Source: VRUE01 sp036271315 (lineage in GTDB: Bacteria; Actinomycetota; Thermoleophilia; Solirubrobacterales; 70-9). From it: a stretch of 43,508 bases of DNA. The stretch lies in assembly GCA_036271315.1 (NCBI GenBank), contig DATBAV010000006.1:1-43508 (forward strand), read 5' to 3'. Made by a program: the position numbers and the translations under genes. This document shows positions 33,624 through 42,217 of the stretch, piece by piece (positions within the stretch are counted from its first letter, which is position 1; every line of letters begins with the position of its first letter). The notes beneath the pieces were generated by a model. It saw nothing but the letters and a program-made list of their open reading frames with translations. It did not search any database and was not told where the DNA came from.

Positions 33624-34346
33624 ATGAATAGAAAGCTCGATGTAGGCGGCACCCTCAGTCAGGTCTTCTCCACCTATGGCCAGCAGGCCGGCGTCCTCTT
33701 GCCACTTGCCTTCGGTCTCTACCTGCTCGTGGCCATCGTCACCGGCCTCTTCGCCGGCAACTTCCTGCTCGGGCTGGTCGCTCTCGGCGTTGGGGTGATC
33801 GCGGCGACCCTCTACCAGGGCTTGGTCGTGAGCCTGGTGCGCGACGTCCAGGACGGCAGCCGCGACTCCTCGGTCGGGCAGCTGATCGAGGAGACCTGGC
33901 CGGTGGTCCTGCCGCTGATCGGCGCCGGCATCCTCGCCGGCATCGGCATCGCGATCGGTCTCCTCATCCTCATCGTTCCGGGCCTGATCCTGCTGACGAT
34001 CTGGTCGGTGATCGCGCCGGTGATCGTGGTCGAGCGCAGCGGCGCGATCGACGCCTTCGGCCGCTCCCGCGCCCTGGTCAAGGGCAACGGTTGGCAGGTC
34101 TTCGGCGTCATCCTCGTCGTCTTCCTGATCTCCGGGATCGCCAGCTTCGTGCTGCAGGCGATCGGGGTCGGCATCTCTGACACCTTCGCCATGCGGGCCC
34201 TCTTCAGCTTGATCGCCTCGACCCTAACCGCGCCGATCGGAGCGCTGGCCGCCTCGACGATCTACTTCAACCTGATTGCGCTGAAGGGCGCGGCGGCGGA
34301 GAGCGGTCCAGCCAGCGACGCTCCGTTGCCACCATCGCCGGCCTAG
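33624..34346 (+). CDS. Membrane protein, YciC/GDPD-membrane-domain-like
   Basis: 240 residues with about six helices. 'LDVGGTLSQVFSTYGQQAGVLLPLA' at the N-terminus and 'VIAPVIVVERSGAIDAFGRSRALVKGN' in the middle are typical of the DUF975/YciC-type membrane proteins and of the membrane domain attached to some glycerophosphodiester phosphodiesterases. No catalytic domain is present, so only a membrane-scaffold role can be suggested. The C-terminus is a Pro/Ala-rich tail. It starts six bases after the PNPOx-like stop and is likely co-transcribed with it. Confidence 0.75.
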   Translation: MNRKLDVGGTLSQVFSTYGQQAGVLLPLAFGLYLLVAIVTGLFAGNFLLGLVALGVGVIAATLYQGLVVSLVRDVQDGSRDSSVGQLIEETWPVVLPLIGAGILAGIGIAIGLLILIVPGLILLTIWSVIAPVIVVERSGAIDAFGRSRALVKGNGWQVFGVILVVFLISGIASFVLQAIGVGISDTFAMRALFSLIASTLTAPIGALAASTIYFNLIALKGAAAESGPASDAPLPPSPA

Positions 34347-34400
34347 CGAGCAGACGGGAGCCGTCCTCGGCGCCAGCGTAGTGTGAGACCCACATCACGG

Positions 34401-34416
34401 TTGGCTGACCAGCCAA
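34401..34416. promoter_or_regulatory. Perfect palindrome just upstream of the monooxygenase start
   Basis: TTGGCTG-AC-CAGCCAA, a perfect 7-bp inverted repeat two bases apart, ends one base before the ATG at 34418. Its position over the initiation region suggests a repressor site, for example for a TetR-type protein as with other EthA-like monooxygenases. No such regulator is adjacent. Confidence 0.5.
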
Positions 34417-34417
34417 C

Positions 34418-35953
34418 ATGCGAGAATGGCTGCGCGTGACGGCTAACGGGGAATCCATCGAGCACCTCGACGTGCTCATTGTCGGTGCCGGTCTCTCCGG
34501 CATCGGCGCCGCGCATCACCTGCAGGAGGCCTTTCCCGGCCGCAGCTACGCGATCTTCGAGGCGCGCGAGGAACTGGGGGGGACCTGGGACCTCTTCCGC
34601 TATCCCGGCATCCGCTCGGACTCCGACATGCACACCCTGGGCTACCGCTTCAAGCCCTGGACGGCGGCGAAGTCGATCAGCGACGGCGAGGCGATCCTCG
34701 ACTACGTGCGCGAGACCGCGCGCGAGGGCCGGATCGACACCAAGATCCGCTTCCAGCATCGGGTGGTGCGAGCCGAGTGGTCAAGCGAGGAGGCGCTGTG
34801 GTCGGTCGAGGCCGAGCGGGTCGACAGCGGTGAGCTCGTGCGGCTGACCTGCAACTACCTCTGGGTCTGCAGCGGCTACTACCGCTACGACCAAGGCTTT
34901 ACCCCGGAGTTCCCCGGTGCCAAGGACTTCAGCGGCGAGATCGTCCACCCCCAGCACTGGCCCGCGGACCTCGACTACAGCGGCAAGCGCGTGGTCGTGA
35001 TCGGCAGTGGCGCCACCGCCGTGACGCTGGTGCCGGCGATGGCCGAGCAGGCCGCCCACGTGACGATGCTGCAGCGCTCGCCGACCTACATCGCCTCGCT
35101 ACCGGCCGAAGACCCGATCGCCAACGGTCTGCGCCGCTTCCTCCCCGACAAGGCCGTCTACACGATCGTGCGCTGGAAGAACGTGGCGCTGCAGTCGCTG
35201 ATCTATCAGCTCAGCCGCCGCCGGCCGCGGGCGGTGAAAAAGATGATCCGGCGCGGGGTCGAACGCTCGTTGCCGACCGGCTACGACATCGACAAGCACT
35301 TCAAGCCGAAGTACAACCCCTGGGACCAGCGCATGTGCCTGGTGCCCAACGGCGACCTCTTCAAGGCGATCCGCAGCGGCGACGCGACGGTCGTCACCGA
35401 GACGATCGAGCGCTTCACCGAGGACGGGATCAAGCTCGACTCGGGCGAGCAGCTAGAGGCCGACGTGATCGTTACAGCGACCGGACTCAACCTGCTCTTC
35501 CTCGGCGGCATGGAGCTGGTCGTCGACGGCGAGCCGGTCGACATCGCGGAGAAGATGGCCTACAAGGGGATGATGCTGAGCGGCGTGCCCAACTGCGCCT
35601 TCACCGTCGGCTACACCAACGCCTCCTGGACGCTGAAGGCCGACCTCACCTCCGAATACGTCTGCCGGGTGCTCGCCCACATGGACGCCCACGGCTATCG
35701 CAAAAGCGTGCCCCAGCTCTCCGATCCCAGCGTCACGGAGATGCCGCTACTCGACTTCACTTCCGGCTACGTACAGCGCTCGCTGCACGAATTCCCCAAA
35801 CAGGGCTCGAAGGAGCCTTGGAAGCTGCGCCAAAATTACGTGCTCGACATCAGGACTATCCGCCGCGGCCCGATCGACGACGGCGCGATGCGCTTCTCGA
35901 ACCCCGCCTCGCGCGGCTCCAAAAGCGAGCCGACGCTCGCTTCGGCCGCCTAG
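34418..35953 (+). CDS. Flavin-containing Baeyer-Villiger-type monooxygenase (EthA-like)
   Basis: 511 residues, FAD/NADPH-dependent. The FAD-binding Rossmann motif is 'VGAGLSGIGAAHHL'. The segment 'RYPGIRSDSDMHTLGYRFKPW' is characteristic of the EthA/MymA-like branch. The second Rossmann site 'VVIGSGATAVTLVPAMAEQA' binds NADPH, and 'VIVTATGLN' is the usual late flavoprotein motif. Such enzymes insert oxygen into ketones or oxidise sulfides and thioamides; the substrate is unknown. The start may be the ATG at 34418 or the GTG at 34436 (a few codons later). A palindrome abuts the start. The stop overlaps the convergent hydrolase gene by 4 bp. Confidence 0.9.
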   Translation: MREWLRVTANGESIEHLDVLIVGAGLSGIGAAHHLQEAFPGRSYAIFEAREELGGTWDLFRYPGIRSDSDMHTLGYRFKPWTAAKSISDGEAILDYVRETAREGRIDTKIRFQHRVVRAEWSSEEALWSVEAERVDSGELVRLTCNYLWVCSGYYRYDQGFTPEFPGAKDFSGEIVHPQHWPADLDYSGKRVVVIGSGATAVTLVPAMAEQAAHVTMLQRSPTYIASLPAEDPIANGLRRFLPDKAVYTIVRWKNVALQSLIYQLSRRRPRAVKKMIRRGVERSLPTGYDIDKHFKPKYNPWDQRMCLVPNGDLFKAIRSGDATVVTETIERFTEDGIKLDSGEQLEADVIVTATGLNLLFLGGMELVVDGEPVDIAEKMAYKGMMLSGVPNCAFTVGYTNASWTLKADLTSEYVCRVLAHMDAHGYRKSVPQLSDPSVTEMPLLDFTSGYVQRSLHEFPKQGSKEPWKLRQNYVLDIRTIRRGPIDDGAMRFSNPASRGSKSEPTLASAA

Positions 35954-36747
35954 GGAAGTAGCGCGATCGCCCGGCCGGGGGCGCCGCTGGCGACGGCGAT
36001 CTTGATCGGCAGGAAGACGAAGGAGGCGCCGCGGGGTGGCAGTCGATCGAGATTTGTCAGCCCCTCGACGAAGGCCATTTTCCGGCTGAGGCCGGCGCGG
36101 TGGACTTCGTTGCCCTCCTCGGCCGAGCCCATGCTTGGGGCATCGATGCCGATCGTGTTGACGCCGCGCTCGTGCAGGAAGATCGCGGCATCGGCCTCCG
36201 GGGCCGGCCAGGCGGGGCGCGACTGCAGCACCACCGGCTCGTGCAGGAAGGCTCGGCCGGCCTCGCCTTTGACGTAGTGCTTGGACCAGCCGGTCAGGAG
36301 CAAGGCGATCTCACCTGGCTCGAAACGGCCGTGCTCCTGCTCCCAGGCTTCGAGATGGGCGACCGTGATCGCGGGACTTGCCCCCGGCTCGGCCTCGCCG
36401 TCGAGGTGGCGGAGGTCGACGACCGCGGCCGGGCCGATCAGCTTCGAGAGGTCGAGCTTCTCGGCGCTGACCTCGCCCAGCGGACCGGCTTCGGGCAACC
36501 CGGAATCGGGCGGTGGGATGTAGTGCGAGGGCGCATCGGCGTGGGTGCCGGCGTGCTCATCGAGGATGAAGAAATGGGTCACGTACGGACCGAGCGAGCA
36601 GGTGCAGGCACCGGTCGGCAGTTCCTCCTCGTCGAACCAGCTCCAGTTCTTGTGGGCGAACGGCATGTGCTCCGGCCAGGTCACCGGCAGGTGCTCGGAG
36701 AGCGTGACCGAGAGGTCGACGATCTTGCTTGGGTCCGCTTCGATCAA
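35950..36747 (-). CDS. Cyclase-family metal-dependent hydrolase (kynurenine formamidase-like)
   Basis: 265 residues. The metal site 'HAGTHADAPSHY' matches the HxGTHxDxPxH signature of the cyclase/KynB family, which includes kynurenine formamidase, isatin hydrolase and antibiotic cyclases. The 'SVTLSEHLPVTWPEH' opening and the 'GVNTIGIDAPSMG' loop also fit. The precise substrate cannot be read. The start is a TTG at 36747 with no obvious ribosome site; it lies 30 bp downstream of the exonuclease gene in the same direction, so translation may depend on coupling. It converges with the monooxygenase with a 4-bp overlap. Confidence 0.85.
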   Translation of the reverse strand: MIEADPSKIVDLSVTLSEHLPVTWPEHMPFAHKNWSWFDEEELPTGACTCSLGPYVTHFFILDEHAGTHADAPSHYIPPPDSGLPEAGPLGEVSAEKLDLSKLIGPAAVVDLRHLDGEAEPGASPAITVAHLEAWEQEHGRFEPGEIALLLTGWSKHYVKGEAGRAFLHEPVVLQSRPAWPAPEADAAIFLHERGVNTIGIDAPSMGSAEEGNEVHRAGLSRKMAFVEGLTNLDRLPPRGASFVFLPIKIAVASGAPGRAIALLP

Positions 36748-36777
36748 GACGATCGAAGTCGTACCACGAACTCGCGC

Positions 36778-37644
36778 TCAGGCCTCGGCGAGCAGCCGCT
36801 CGGCGAGGCGGTTCATGCCGCGCTCGTTGGCGGCCTTGGCGGCCTGGGCCCAATCGGTCTCGCGGTCGGTGGGAGGCTCGACCCCGGCGTCGCGCAGGGT
36901 GGCGATGTCCTTGAAGGCACGCAGATCGTCGGCGGCTTCGATCAGCGAGGCGCGCAGGGCGGGGCGGTGCTCGCGGATCGCGTTCTCGAGCACGCCCTCG
37001 AGCGAGCCGTGGCGGCGCAGCAGCTCGGCCGCGGTCTTCGGGCCGACCCCCTTGGCGCCGGGCAGGCCGTCGGAAGGATCGCCGCGCAGGGCGATGAAGT
37101 CGGGGACGAGCGCGGGTGGGATTCCATAGCGCTCCTCGACCTCCGCCGGGCCGACCGCTTCCGCCCCTTTGCCTTTGCCACCGGTCTTCACGTAGAGAAC
37201 GGTGACCCGCTCACCGGCGCACTGGTACATGTCGCGGTCGCCGGTCATCAGCAGGGCGTGGCCACCGGCCTCGGCCTCGCGGCGGGCGTAGGTGCCGAGC
37301 AGGTCGTCGGCCTCGAGGTCCTCACTGGTTGCCACGGTCCAGCCGAAGGCGGCGAAGAAGTCGCGGGCGGCGGCGAACTGGGGCGAGAGGTCGTCAGGCA
37401 TCGCCGCCTCGCGCTCGGCGTGATAGGCGGGGTAGAGCTCGGTCCGATAGGAGGCGGCGTCGGGGCCGAAGCAGAGGACGACGGCGCGCGGCCGGTGCAG
37501 TTCGACCTCGCGCAGGACCAGGTTGGCGGTGCCGAGCAGGGCGTTGACCGGCTTGCCGTCGGCCCCCTTGATCGAGTCGGGCAGCGCGTAGAAGGCGCGG
37601 AAGAGCATCGAGGGTGTGTCGACGGCGAGCAGCGGTTGGGCCAC
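36778..37644 (-). CDS. Stand-alone 5'-3' exonuclease / flap nuclease (PolA N-domain-like)
   Basis: 288 residues, the size of the isolated 5'-nuclease domain with no polymerase part. It keeps the acidic metal ligands ('LLAVDTPSMLFRAFYAL', 'FGPDAASYRTELYPAYHAER', 'LEADDLLG', 'TGDRDMYQ'). It also has the DNA-binding helix-three-turn-helix 'RGDPSDGLPGAKGVGPKTA'. This is the plan of actinobacterial exonucleases related to PolA-N and Xni, which trim RNA primers or flaps. The start is a GTG at 37644. Regulation is not evident; 54 bp separate it from the divergent CMD gene. Confidence 0.9.
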   Translation of the reverse strand: MAQPLLAVDTPSMLFRAFYALPDSIKGADGKPVNALLGTANLVLREVELHRPRAVVLCFGPDAASYRTELYPAYHAEREAAMPDDLSPQFAAARDFFAAFGWTVATSEDLEADDLLGTYARREAEAGGHALLMTGDRDMYQCAGERVTVLYVKTGGKGKGAEAVGPAEVEERYGIPPALVPDFIALRGDPSDGLPGAKGVGPKTAAELLRRHGSLEGVLENAIREHRPALRASLIEAADDLRAFKDIATLRDAGVEPPTDRETDWAQAAKAANERGMNRLAERLLAEA

Positions 37645-37698
37645 GGCGGCAGCCTACGCCTCCGGCCTGCGGTCGGTCTCGGGTACGGTCCGGGGTCT

Positions 37699-38253
37699 AT
37701 GGCAGACCGGGAGGGTCCCCGCATTTCGCCTGGCGACCGGCGCCAGCTCGGCTGGGTCAACTTTGCCATCGCCAAGCTGGCGGGCCTCGTCACCCGCGGG
37801 CGGCCGCCACACATCTTCACCACGCTGGGCCGCCACCGGGGCCTCTTTCGCCGCTGGCTCTGGTTTGCCGGGGCGCTGATGCCGGGTGGCAAGCTGCCGC
37901 GCGAGGAGACCGAGCTGGTGATCCTCCGCGTCGCCCACAACACCGGCAGCGAGTACGAGTGGGTGCAGCACGAGCGCATGGCGCGGCGGGTCGGGCTAAG
38001 CGATGAAGAGATTGCCCGCGCGCGCCAGGGTCCCGACGCAGAGGGCTGGTCCGAGCGTCAGGCGCTGCTGCTGCGGGCCGCCGACGAGCTGCACGCGGGC
38101 GATCGGATCGGCGATGAGCTTTGGGCCGAGTTGAGCCGGCAGCTCGATGAGGTCTTGCTGATTGAGCTCTGCATGCTGATCGGTCACTACGAGATGCTGG
38201 CGATGACCCTCAACTCGCTCCAGGTCGAACCGGACTTCGAGGCAAGGCTGTGA
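37699..38253 (+). CDS. Carboxymuconolactone decarboxylase-family protein without the CxxC
   Basis: 184 residues, all-alpha CMD/AhpD fold. The conserved helix reads 'RVAHNTGSEYEWVQHERMAR', with the Tyr-Glu and His of the family. The cysteines of AhpD-type peroxidases are absent (no Cys in 'HNTGSEYEW'). It should therefore be closer to the decarboxylase/hydrolase-like branch than to the peroxidases. The second half 'WAELSRQLDEVLLIELCMLIGHYEMLA' is typical. The start ATG at 37699 follows GGGGTCT, a weak ribosome site. Its stop overlaps the GTG of the SDR gene by 4 bp, so the two are translationally coupled and likely act in one catabolic or modification route. Confidence 0.85.
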   Translation: MADREGPRISPGDRRQLGWVNFAIAKLAGLVTRGRPPHIFTTLGRHRGLFRRWLWFAGALMPGGKLPREETELVILRVAHNTGSEYEWVQHERMARRVGLSDEEIARARQGPDAEGWSERQALLLRAADELHAGDRIGDELWAELSRQLDEVLLIELCMLIGHYEMLAMTLNSLQVEPDFEARL

Positions 38254-39098
38254 AGTTGGGCGTCCGAGACCTGCGCGGCAAGCGCTGCCTGATCACCGGG
38301 GCCGCCAGCGGTATCGGTCGGGCAACGGCGATCGCGGCTGCCCGGCAGGGAGCGGAGCTCTTCCTCACCGATCGCAACGGCGAGGGTCTCGAGCAGGTTG
38401 CCGCGGAGATCCGCAGCACGGGCGGGACCGTCGCCCACTTCGCCACCGTCGACCTGGTCGATCACGAGGCGGTGATCGCCTTCGCCACGGAGGTGCACAC
38501 GATCGCGCCCAGCATGGACGTGGTCATGAACATCGCCGGGATCTCGACCTGGGGCAAAATCGAGCAGCTCGAACACGAGCACTGGCGGCGCACGATCGAG
38601 ATCGACCTGATGGGGCCGATCGGCGTGCTCGAGTGCTTCGTACCGCCGATGATCGAGGCCCGCCGCGGCGGCCACGTCGTCAACGTCTCCTCGGTCGCGG
38701 GGCTCTTCGGCCTGCCTTGGCACGCTCCCTACAGCGCCGCCAAGTTCGGCCTGCGCGGCGTCTCCGAGGTGTTGCGCTTCGATTTGCGCAAGAACCGCAT
38801 CGGCGTCAGCCTGGTCTGCCCGGGGGCGGTGAAGACGCCGCTGGTCGGCACCGTGGACATCGTCGGGGTCGACCGCGACAGCCCGAAGATGCGCCGGCTG
38901 ATCGCGCTCTTCGAGCGCCGCGCCGTCTCGCCCGAGAAGGTGGCCGAGAAGATCCTGGAGGGGGTGGAGAAGAACCGCTACATGGTCTTCACCTCCCCCG
39001 ACGGCCGCTTCCTGCACTGGCTCCAGCGCAAGTTCTCGCCGCCCTACGAGCTGCTGATGCGGGTAATGAACCGCGAGCTCGAGCGGGCCGCTCGCTAG
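38250..39098 (+). CDS. Short-chain dehydrogenase/reductase
   Basis: 282 residues, classical SDR. Cofactor site 'TGAASGIGRATA', structural 'NIAG', catalytic Ser in 'VVNVSSVAGLF' and the 'YSAAK' pair. The acidic residue after the second strand ('FLTDRNGEG') favours NAD(H). The C-terminal extension 'FLHWLQRKFSPPYELLMRVM' is common in the actinobacterial SDR subgroup acting on lipophilic substrates. The GTG start overlaps the CMD stop (GTGA). The ABC transporter genes follow after 31 bp, possibly as part of the same unit. Confidence 0.9.
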   Translation: MKLGVRDLRGKRCLITGAASGIGRATAIAAARQGAELFLTDRNGEGLEQVAAEIRSTGGTVAHFATVDLVDHEAVIAFATEVHTIAPSMDVVMNIAGISTWGKIEQLEHEHWRRTIEIDLMGPIGVLECFVPPMIEARRGGHVVNVSSVAGLFGLPWHAPYSAAKFGLRGVSEVLRFDLRKNRIGVSLVCPGAVKTPLVGTVDIVGVDRDSPKMRRLIALFERRAVSPEKVAEKILEGVEKNRYMVFTSPDGRFLHWLQRKFSPPYELLMRVMNRELERAAR

Positions 39099-39129
39099 CC
39101 GGAGCCGACCGTCCTCTAGGTTTGTCGCC

Positions 39130-39896
<767 letters not shown>

Positions 39897-39900
<4 letters not shown>

Positions 39901-40664
39901 GCGCAGCGCAGATTCGCTTCGCGACGCTCTGGCGCCGCGAGGTCAACCGCTTCATGAAGATCAAGAAGCAGACGCTCGGCGCGCCGCTGCTCGAAACCTT
40001 CCTCTACATCATGGTTTTCGGTGCCGCGCTCGGCTCGCGGATCAAGCATCTGCACGGGATCGACTACATCCTCTTCGTCATCCCGGGGCTGATCATGATG
40101 GCCTTCTCCACCAACGCCTTCGCCAACAACTCCTCCTCGATCCTGCAGCAGAAGTTCCAGGGCGCGATCCAAGACCAGCTCTCCTCGCCCGCTTCCCCAC
40201 TGGAGCTGTTGCTCGCCTTCTCGCTCGGCGGCTTCATGCGCGGCTTGATCGTGGCGACGCTGACCTTCATCGTCTCGGTGATCCTGGTCGGCCTGCCGGT
40301 CGACCACGTCCTCGTCCTGATCCCTTCGCTTGCCCTGGTCGGCTTCTTCTTCTCCCAGCTCGGCGTTCTCACCGGGGTGCGCGCCGAGCAGTTCGACGAC
40401 GTCTCCTTCGTCCAGACCTTCGTCTTGCAGCCGCTGATCTTCCTCGGTGGCGTCTTCTACTCGGCCGCCCTGCTGCCACAGCCGTTCGAGACCCTGACCC
40501 GCTTCAACCCGATCTACTACATGATCAACCTGGTTCGCTACGGCTTCGTCGGCTTCAGCGAAGTCAGCATCGCCCTCTCGCTCCTCGCCCTGACCGCCGC
40601 GACAGCCGCCCTCTTCTTGGTCAACCTGCGCCTCTTCGGCCAGGGCTACAAGCTGCGCGCTTAG
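39897..40664 (+). CDS. ABC-2 type permease (DrrB/NodJ-like)
   Basis: 255 residues with six hydrophobic helices and the conserved 'QPLIFLGGVFYSAALLP' segment of ABC-2 permeases before the last helix pair. The N-terminal coupling region 'FATLWRREVNRFMKIKKQ' is typical. It is the membrane partner of the preceding ATPase, translationally coupled by the GTGA overlap. It exports an unknown substrate. Confidence 0.9.
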
Positions 40665-40674
40665 CTCGCGCCCG

Positions 40675-41019
40675 TTAGGCCTTGGCGAGAGGCAGGCGCT
40701 CGGCGAGCCCGGTCAGCTCGAGCACCCGGGTGACGGCGGGAAAGTCGCTGGGGATGAAGCTGACCCGGGTGCCGCCCTCGTTGCGGCTCAGGGTCGAGAC
40801 GAGCAGTGCGATCCCGGTCGAATCGATGAACTCGAGCTCGCGCATGTCGACGATGACCGGGGTGGAGGCGTCGGCGAGCGAGCCCTCGAGCGCGCTCTCG
40901 GCTGTACCGGCGTTGGCGAGGTCGAGCTCGCCGGCAAAAGCGATCACCAAACTGCCGTCGCTTTCCTGGCTGCGAACGACGAGTGTGCCGTCGGCGATTT
41001 CGCGTTGCTCAGTTGACAT
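40675..41019 (-). CDS. STAS-domain anti-sigma factor antagonist
   Basis: 114 residues, a single STAS domain of the SpoIIAA/RsbV type. The phosphorylatable Ser is in 'LEFIDSTGIALL'. Such proteins bind an anti-sigma kinase when unphosphorylated and so release a stress sigma factor. Neither the kinase nor the sigma factor lies in the window. A good ribosome site (GGGAGGG, five bases before the ATG) is present. It converges with the ABC permease gene 11 bp away. Confidence 0.9.
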   Translation of the reverse strand: MSTEQREIADGTLVVRSQESDGSLVIAFAGELDLANAGTAESALEGSLADASTPVIVDMRELEFIDSTGIALLVSTLSRNEGGTRVSFIPSDFPAVTRVLELTGLAERLPLAKA

Positions 41020-41194
41020 TCGTTCCCTCCCGGGGGCTGCGTGCTTCTCGCTTCAGTTTACGCCACCAGCGGGTTTGCTCTCTCCTCAGCGGGTACCTGG
41101 GTGGAGACTGACACTTCGTTGCAACTTGCCGGCGACGGTCTCCCTGGTGCGCAGGGGCCGTCGCTGGTTCTTACTGTGAATGGACGGGAACCGC

Positions 41195-42181
41195 ATGGAA
41201 AAGAGAAAACTTGGCAACGCCGGCTTGAAGGTCTCGGCCGAGGGGCTGGGCTGCATGGGGATGTCGGAGTTCTACGGCTCGGCCGATGAGGCAGAGGCGA
41301 CGGCGACGATCGAGCGGGCGCTCGAGCTTGGCGTGACTTTCCTCGACACGGCCGACATGTACGGGCCGTTCACCAACGAGAAGTTGGTCGGCAAGGCGAT
41401 CGCCGGCCGCCGCGACGAGGTCGTGCTGGCGACCAAGTTCGGCAACGTGCGCGGGCCGAACGGCGAGCGCCTCGGCGTGCGCGGCGACCCCGAGTACGTG
41501 CGCGAGGCCTGCGAGGCATCGCTGCAGCGGCTTGACGTCGAGACGATCGATCTCTACTACCAGCACCGCGTCGATCCGAAGACGCCGATCGAAGACACGG
41601 TCGGTGCGATGGCCGATCTCGTGAAGGCCGGCAAGGTGCGCTGGCTTGGTCTCTCGGAGGCATCGATCGCGACCCTGGAGCGCGCCTGCAAGGTCCATCC
41701 GATCGCGGCCTTGCAGAGCGAATACTCGTTGTGGACCCGGGACCCGGAGGACGGCGTGCTCGCCGCTTGCCGGCGCCTGGGCGTCGGCTTCGTTCCCTAC
41801 AGTCCGCTCGGCCGCGGCTTCCTGACGGGCGCGATCACCAAGCCCGAAGACCTCGCCGCCGACGACTACCGGCGCCACAGCCCGCGCTTCCAGGGCGACA
41901 ACTTCGCCCGCAATCTCGAGCTCGCGAAGAAGGTGCAGGCGCTTGCCGCGCGGCGCGGATGCAGCGCCGGCCAGCTCGCGCTCGCCTGGGTCCTGGCGCA
42001 GGGCGACGACATCGTGCCCATCCCGGGCACCAAGCGGCGCAAGTACCTCGAGGAAAACATCGCCGCGGTCGACATCGCGCTGTCGGCCGAAGAACTCGAC
42101 GAGCTGGCGTCGGTCTTCCCGGCCGGGGCGGCGGCCGGCCTGCGCTACCCCGAGAACATGATGAAGGTGCTGAACGGTTGA
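41195..42181 (+). CDS. Aldo/keto reductase
   Basis: 328 residues, AKR (beta/alpha)8 enzyme using NADPH. The catalytic tetrad is visible: Asp51 and Tyr56 in 'FLDTADMYG', Lys81 in 'LATKFG' and His124 in 'YYQHRVD'. The C-terminal 'VPIPGTKRRKYLEENIAA' binds NADPH phosphate. It belongs to the AKR13-like branch of general aldehyde/ketone reductases. ATG 41195 is preferred because GGACGGGAA lies four bases upstream; an in-frame ATG at 41180 also exists. The sequence reads like proteobacterial homologues (recalled impression), as does the next gene. Confidence 0.92.
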   Translation: MEKRKLGNAGLKVSAEGLGCMGMSEFYGSADEAEATATIERALELGVTFLDTADMYGPFTNEKLVGKAIAGRRDEVVLATKFGNVRGPNGERLGVRGDPEYVREACEASLQRLDVETIDLYYQHRVDPKTPIEDTVGAMADLVKAGKVRWLGLSEASIATLERACKVHPIAALQSEYSLWTRDPEDGVLAACRRLGVGFVPYSPLGRGFLTGAITKPEDLAADDYRRHSPRFQGDNFARNLELAKKVQALAARRGCSAGQLALAWVLAQGDDIVPIPGTKRRKYLEENIAAVDIALSAEELDELASVFPAGAAAGLRYPENMMKVLNG

Positions 42182-42184
42182 CGC

Positions 42185-42201
42185 CCGGCCGCGGCGGCCG
42201 G
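42185..42201. terminator. GC-rich hairpin between convergent genes
   Basis: CCGGCCG, CGG loop, CGGCCGG: a perfect 7-bp stem in the 36 bp between the convergent aldo/keto reductase and gamma-glutamyltransferase genes. No T-run follows, so it may act in both directions or be chance in GC-rich DNA. Confidence 0.4.
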
Positions 42202-42217
42202 TCCGCACCGATGCGAT

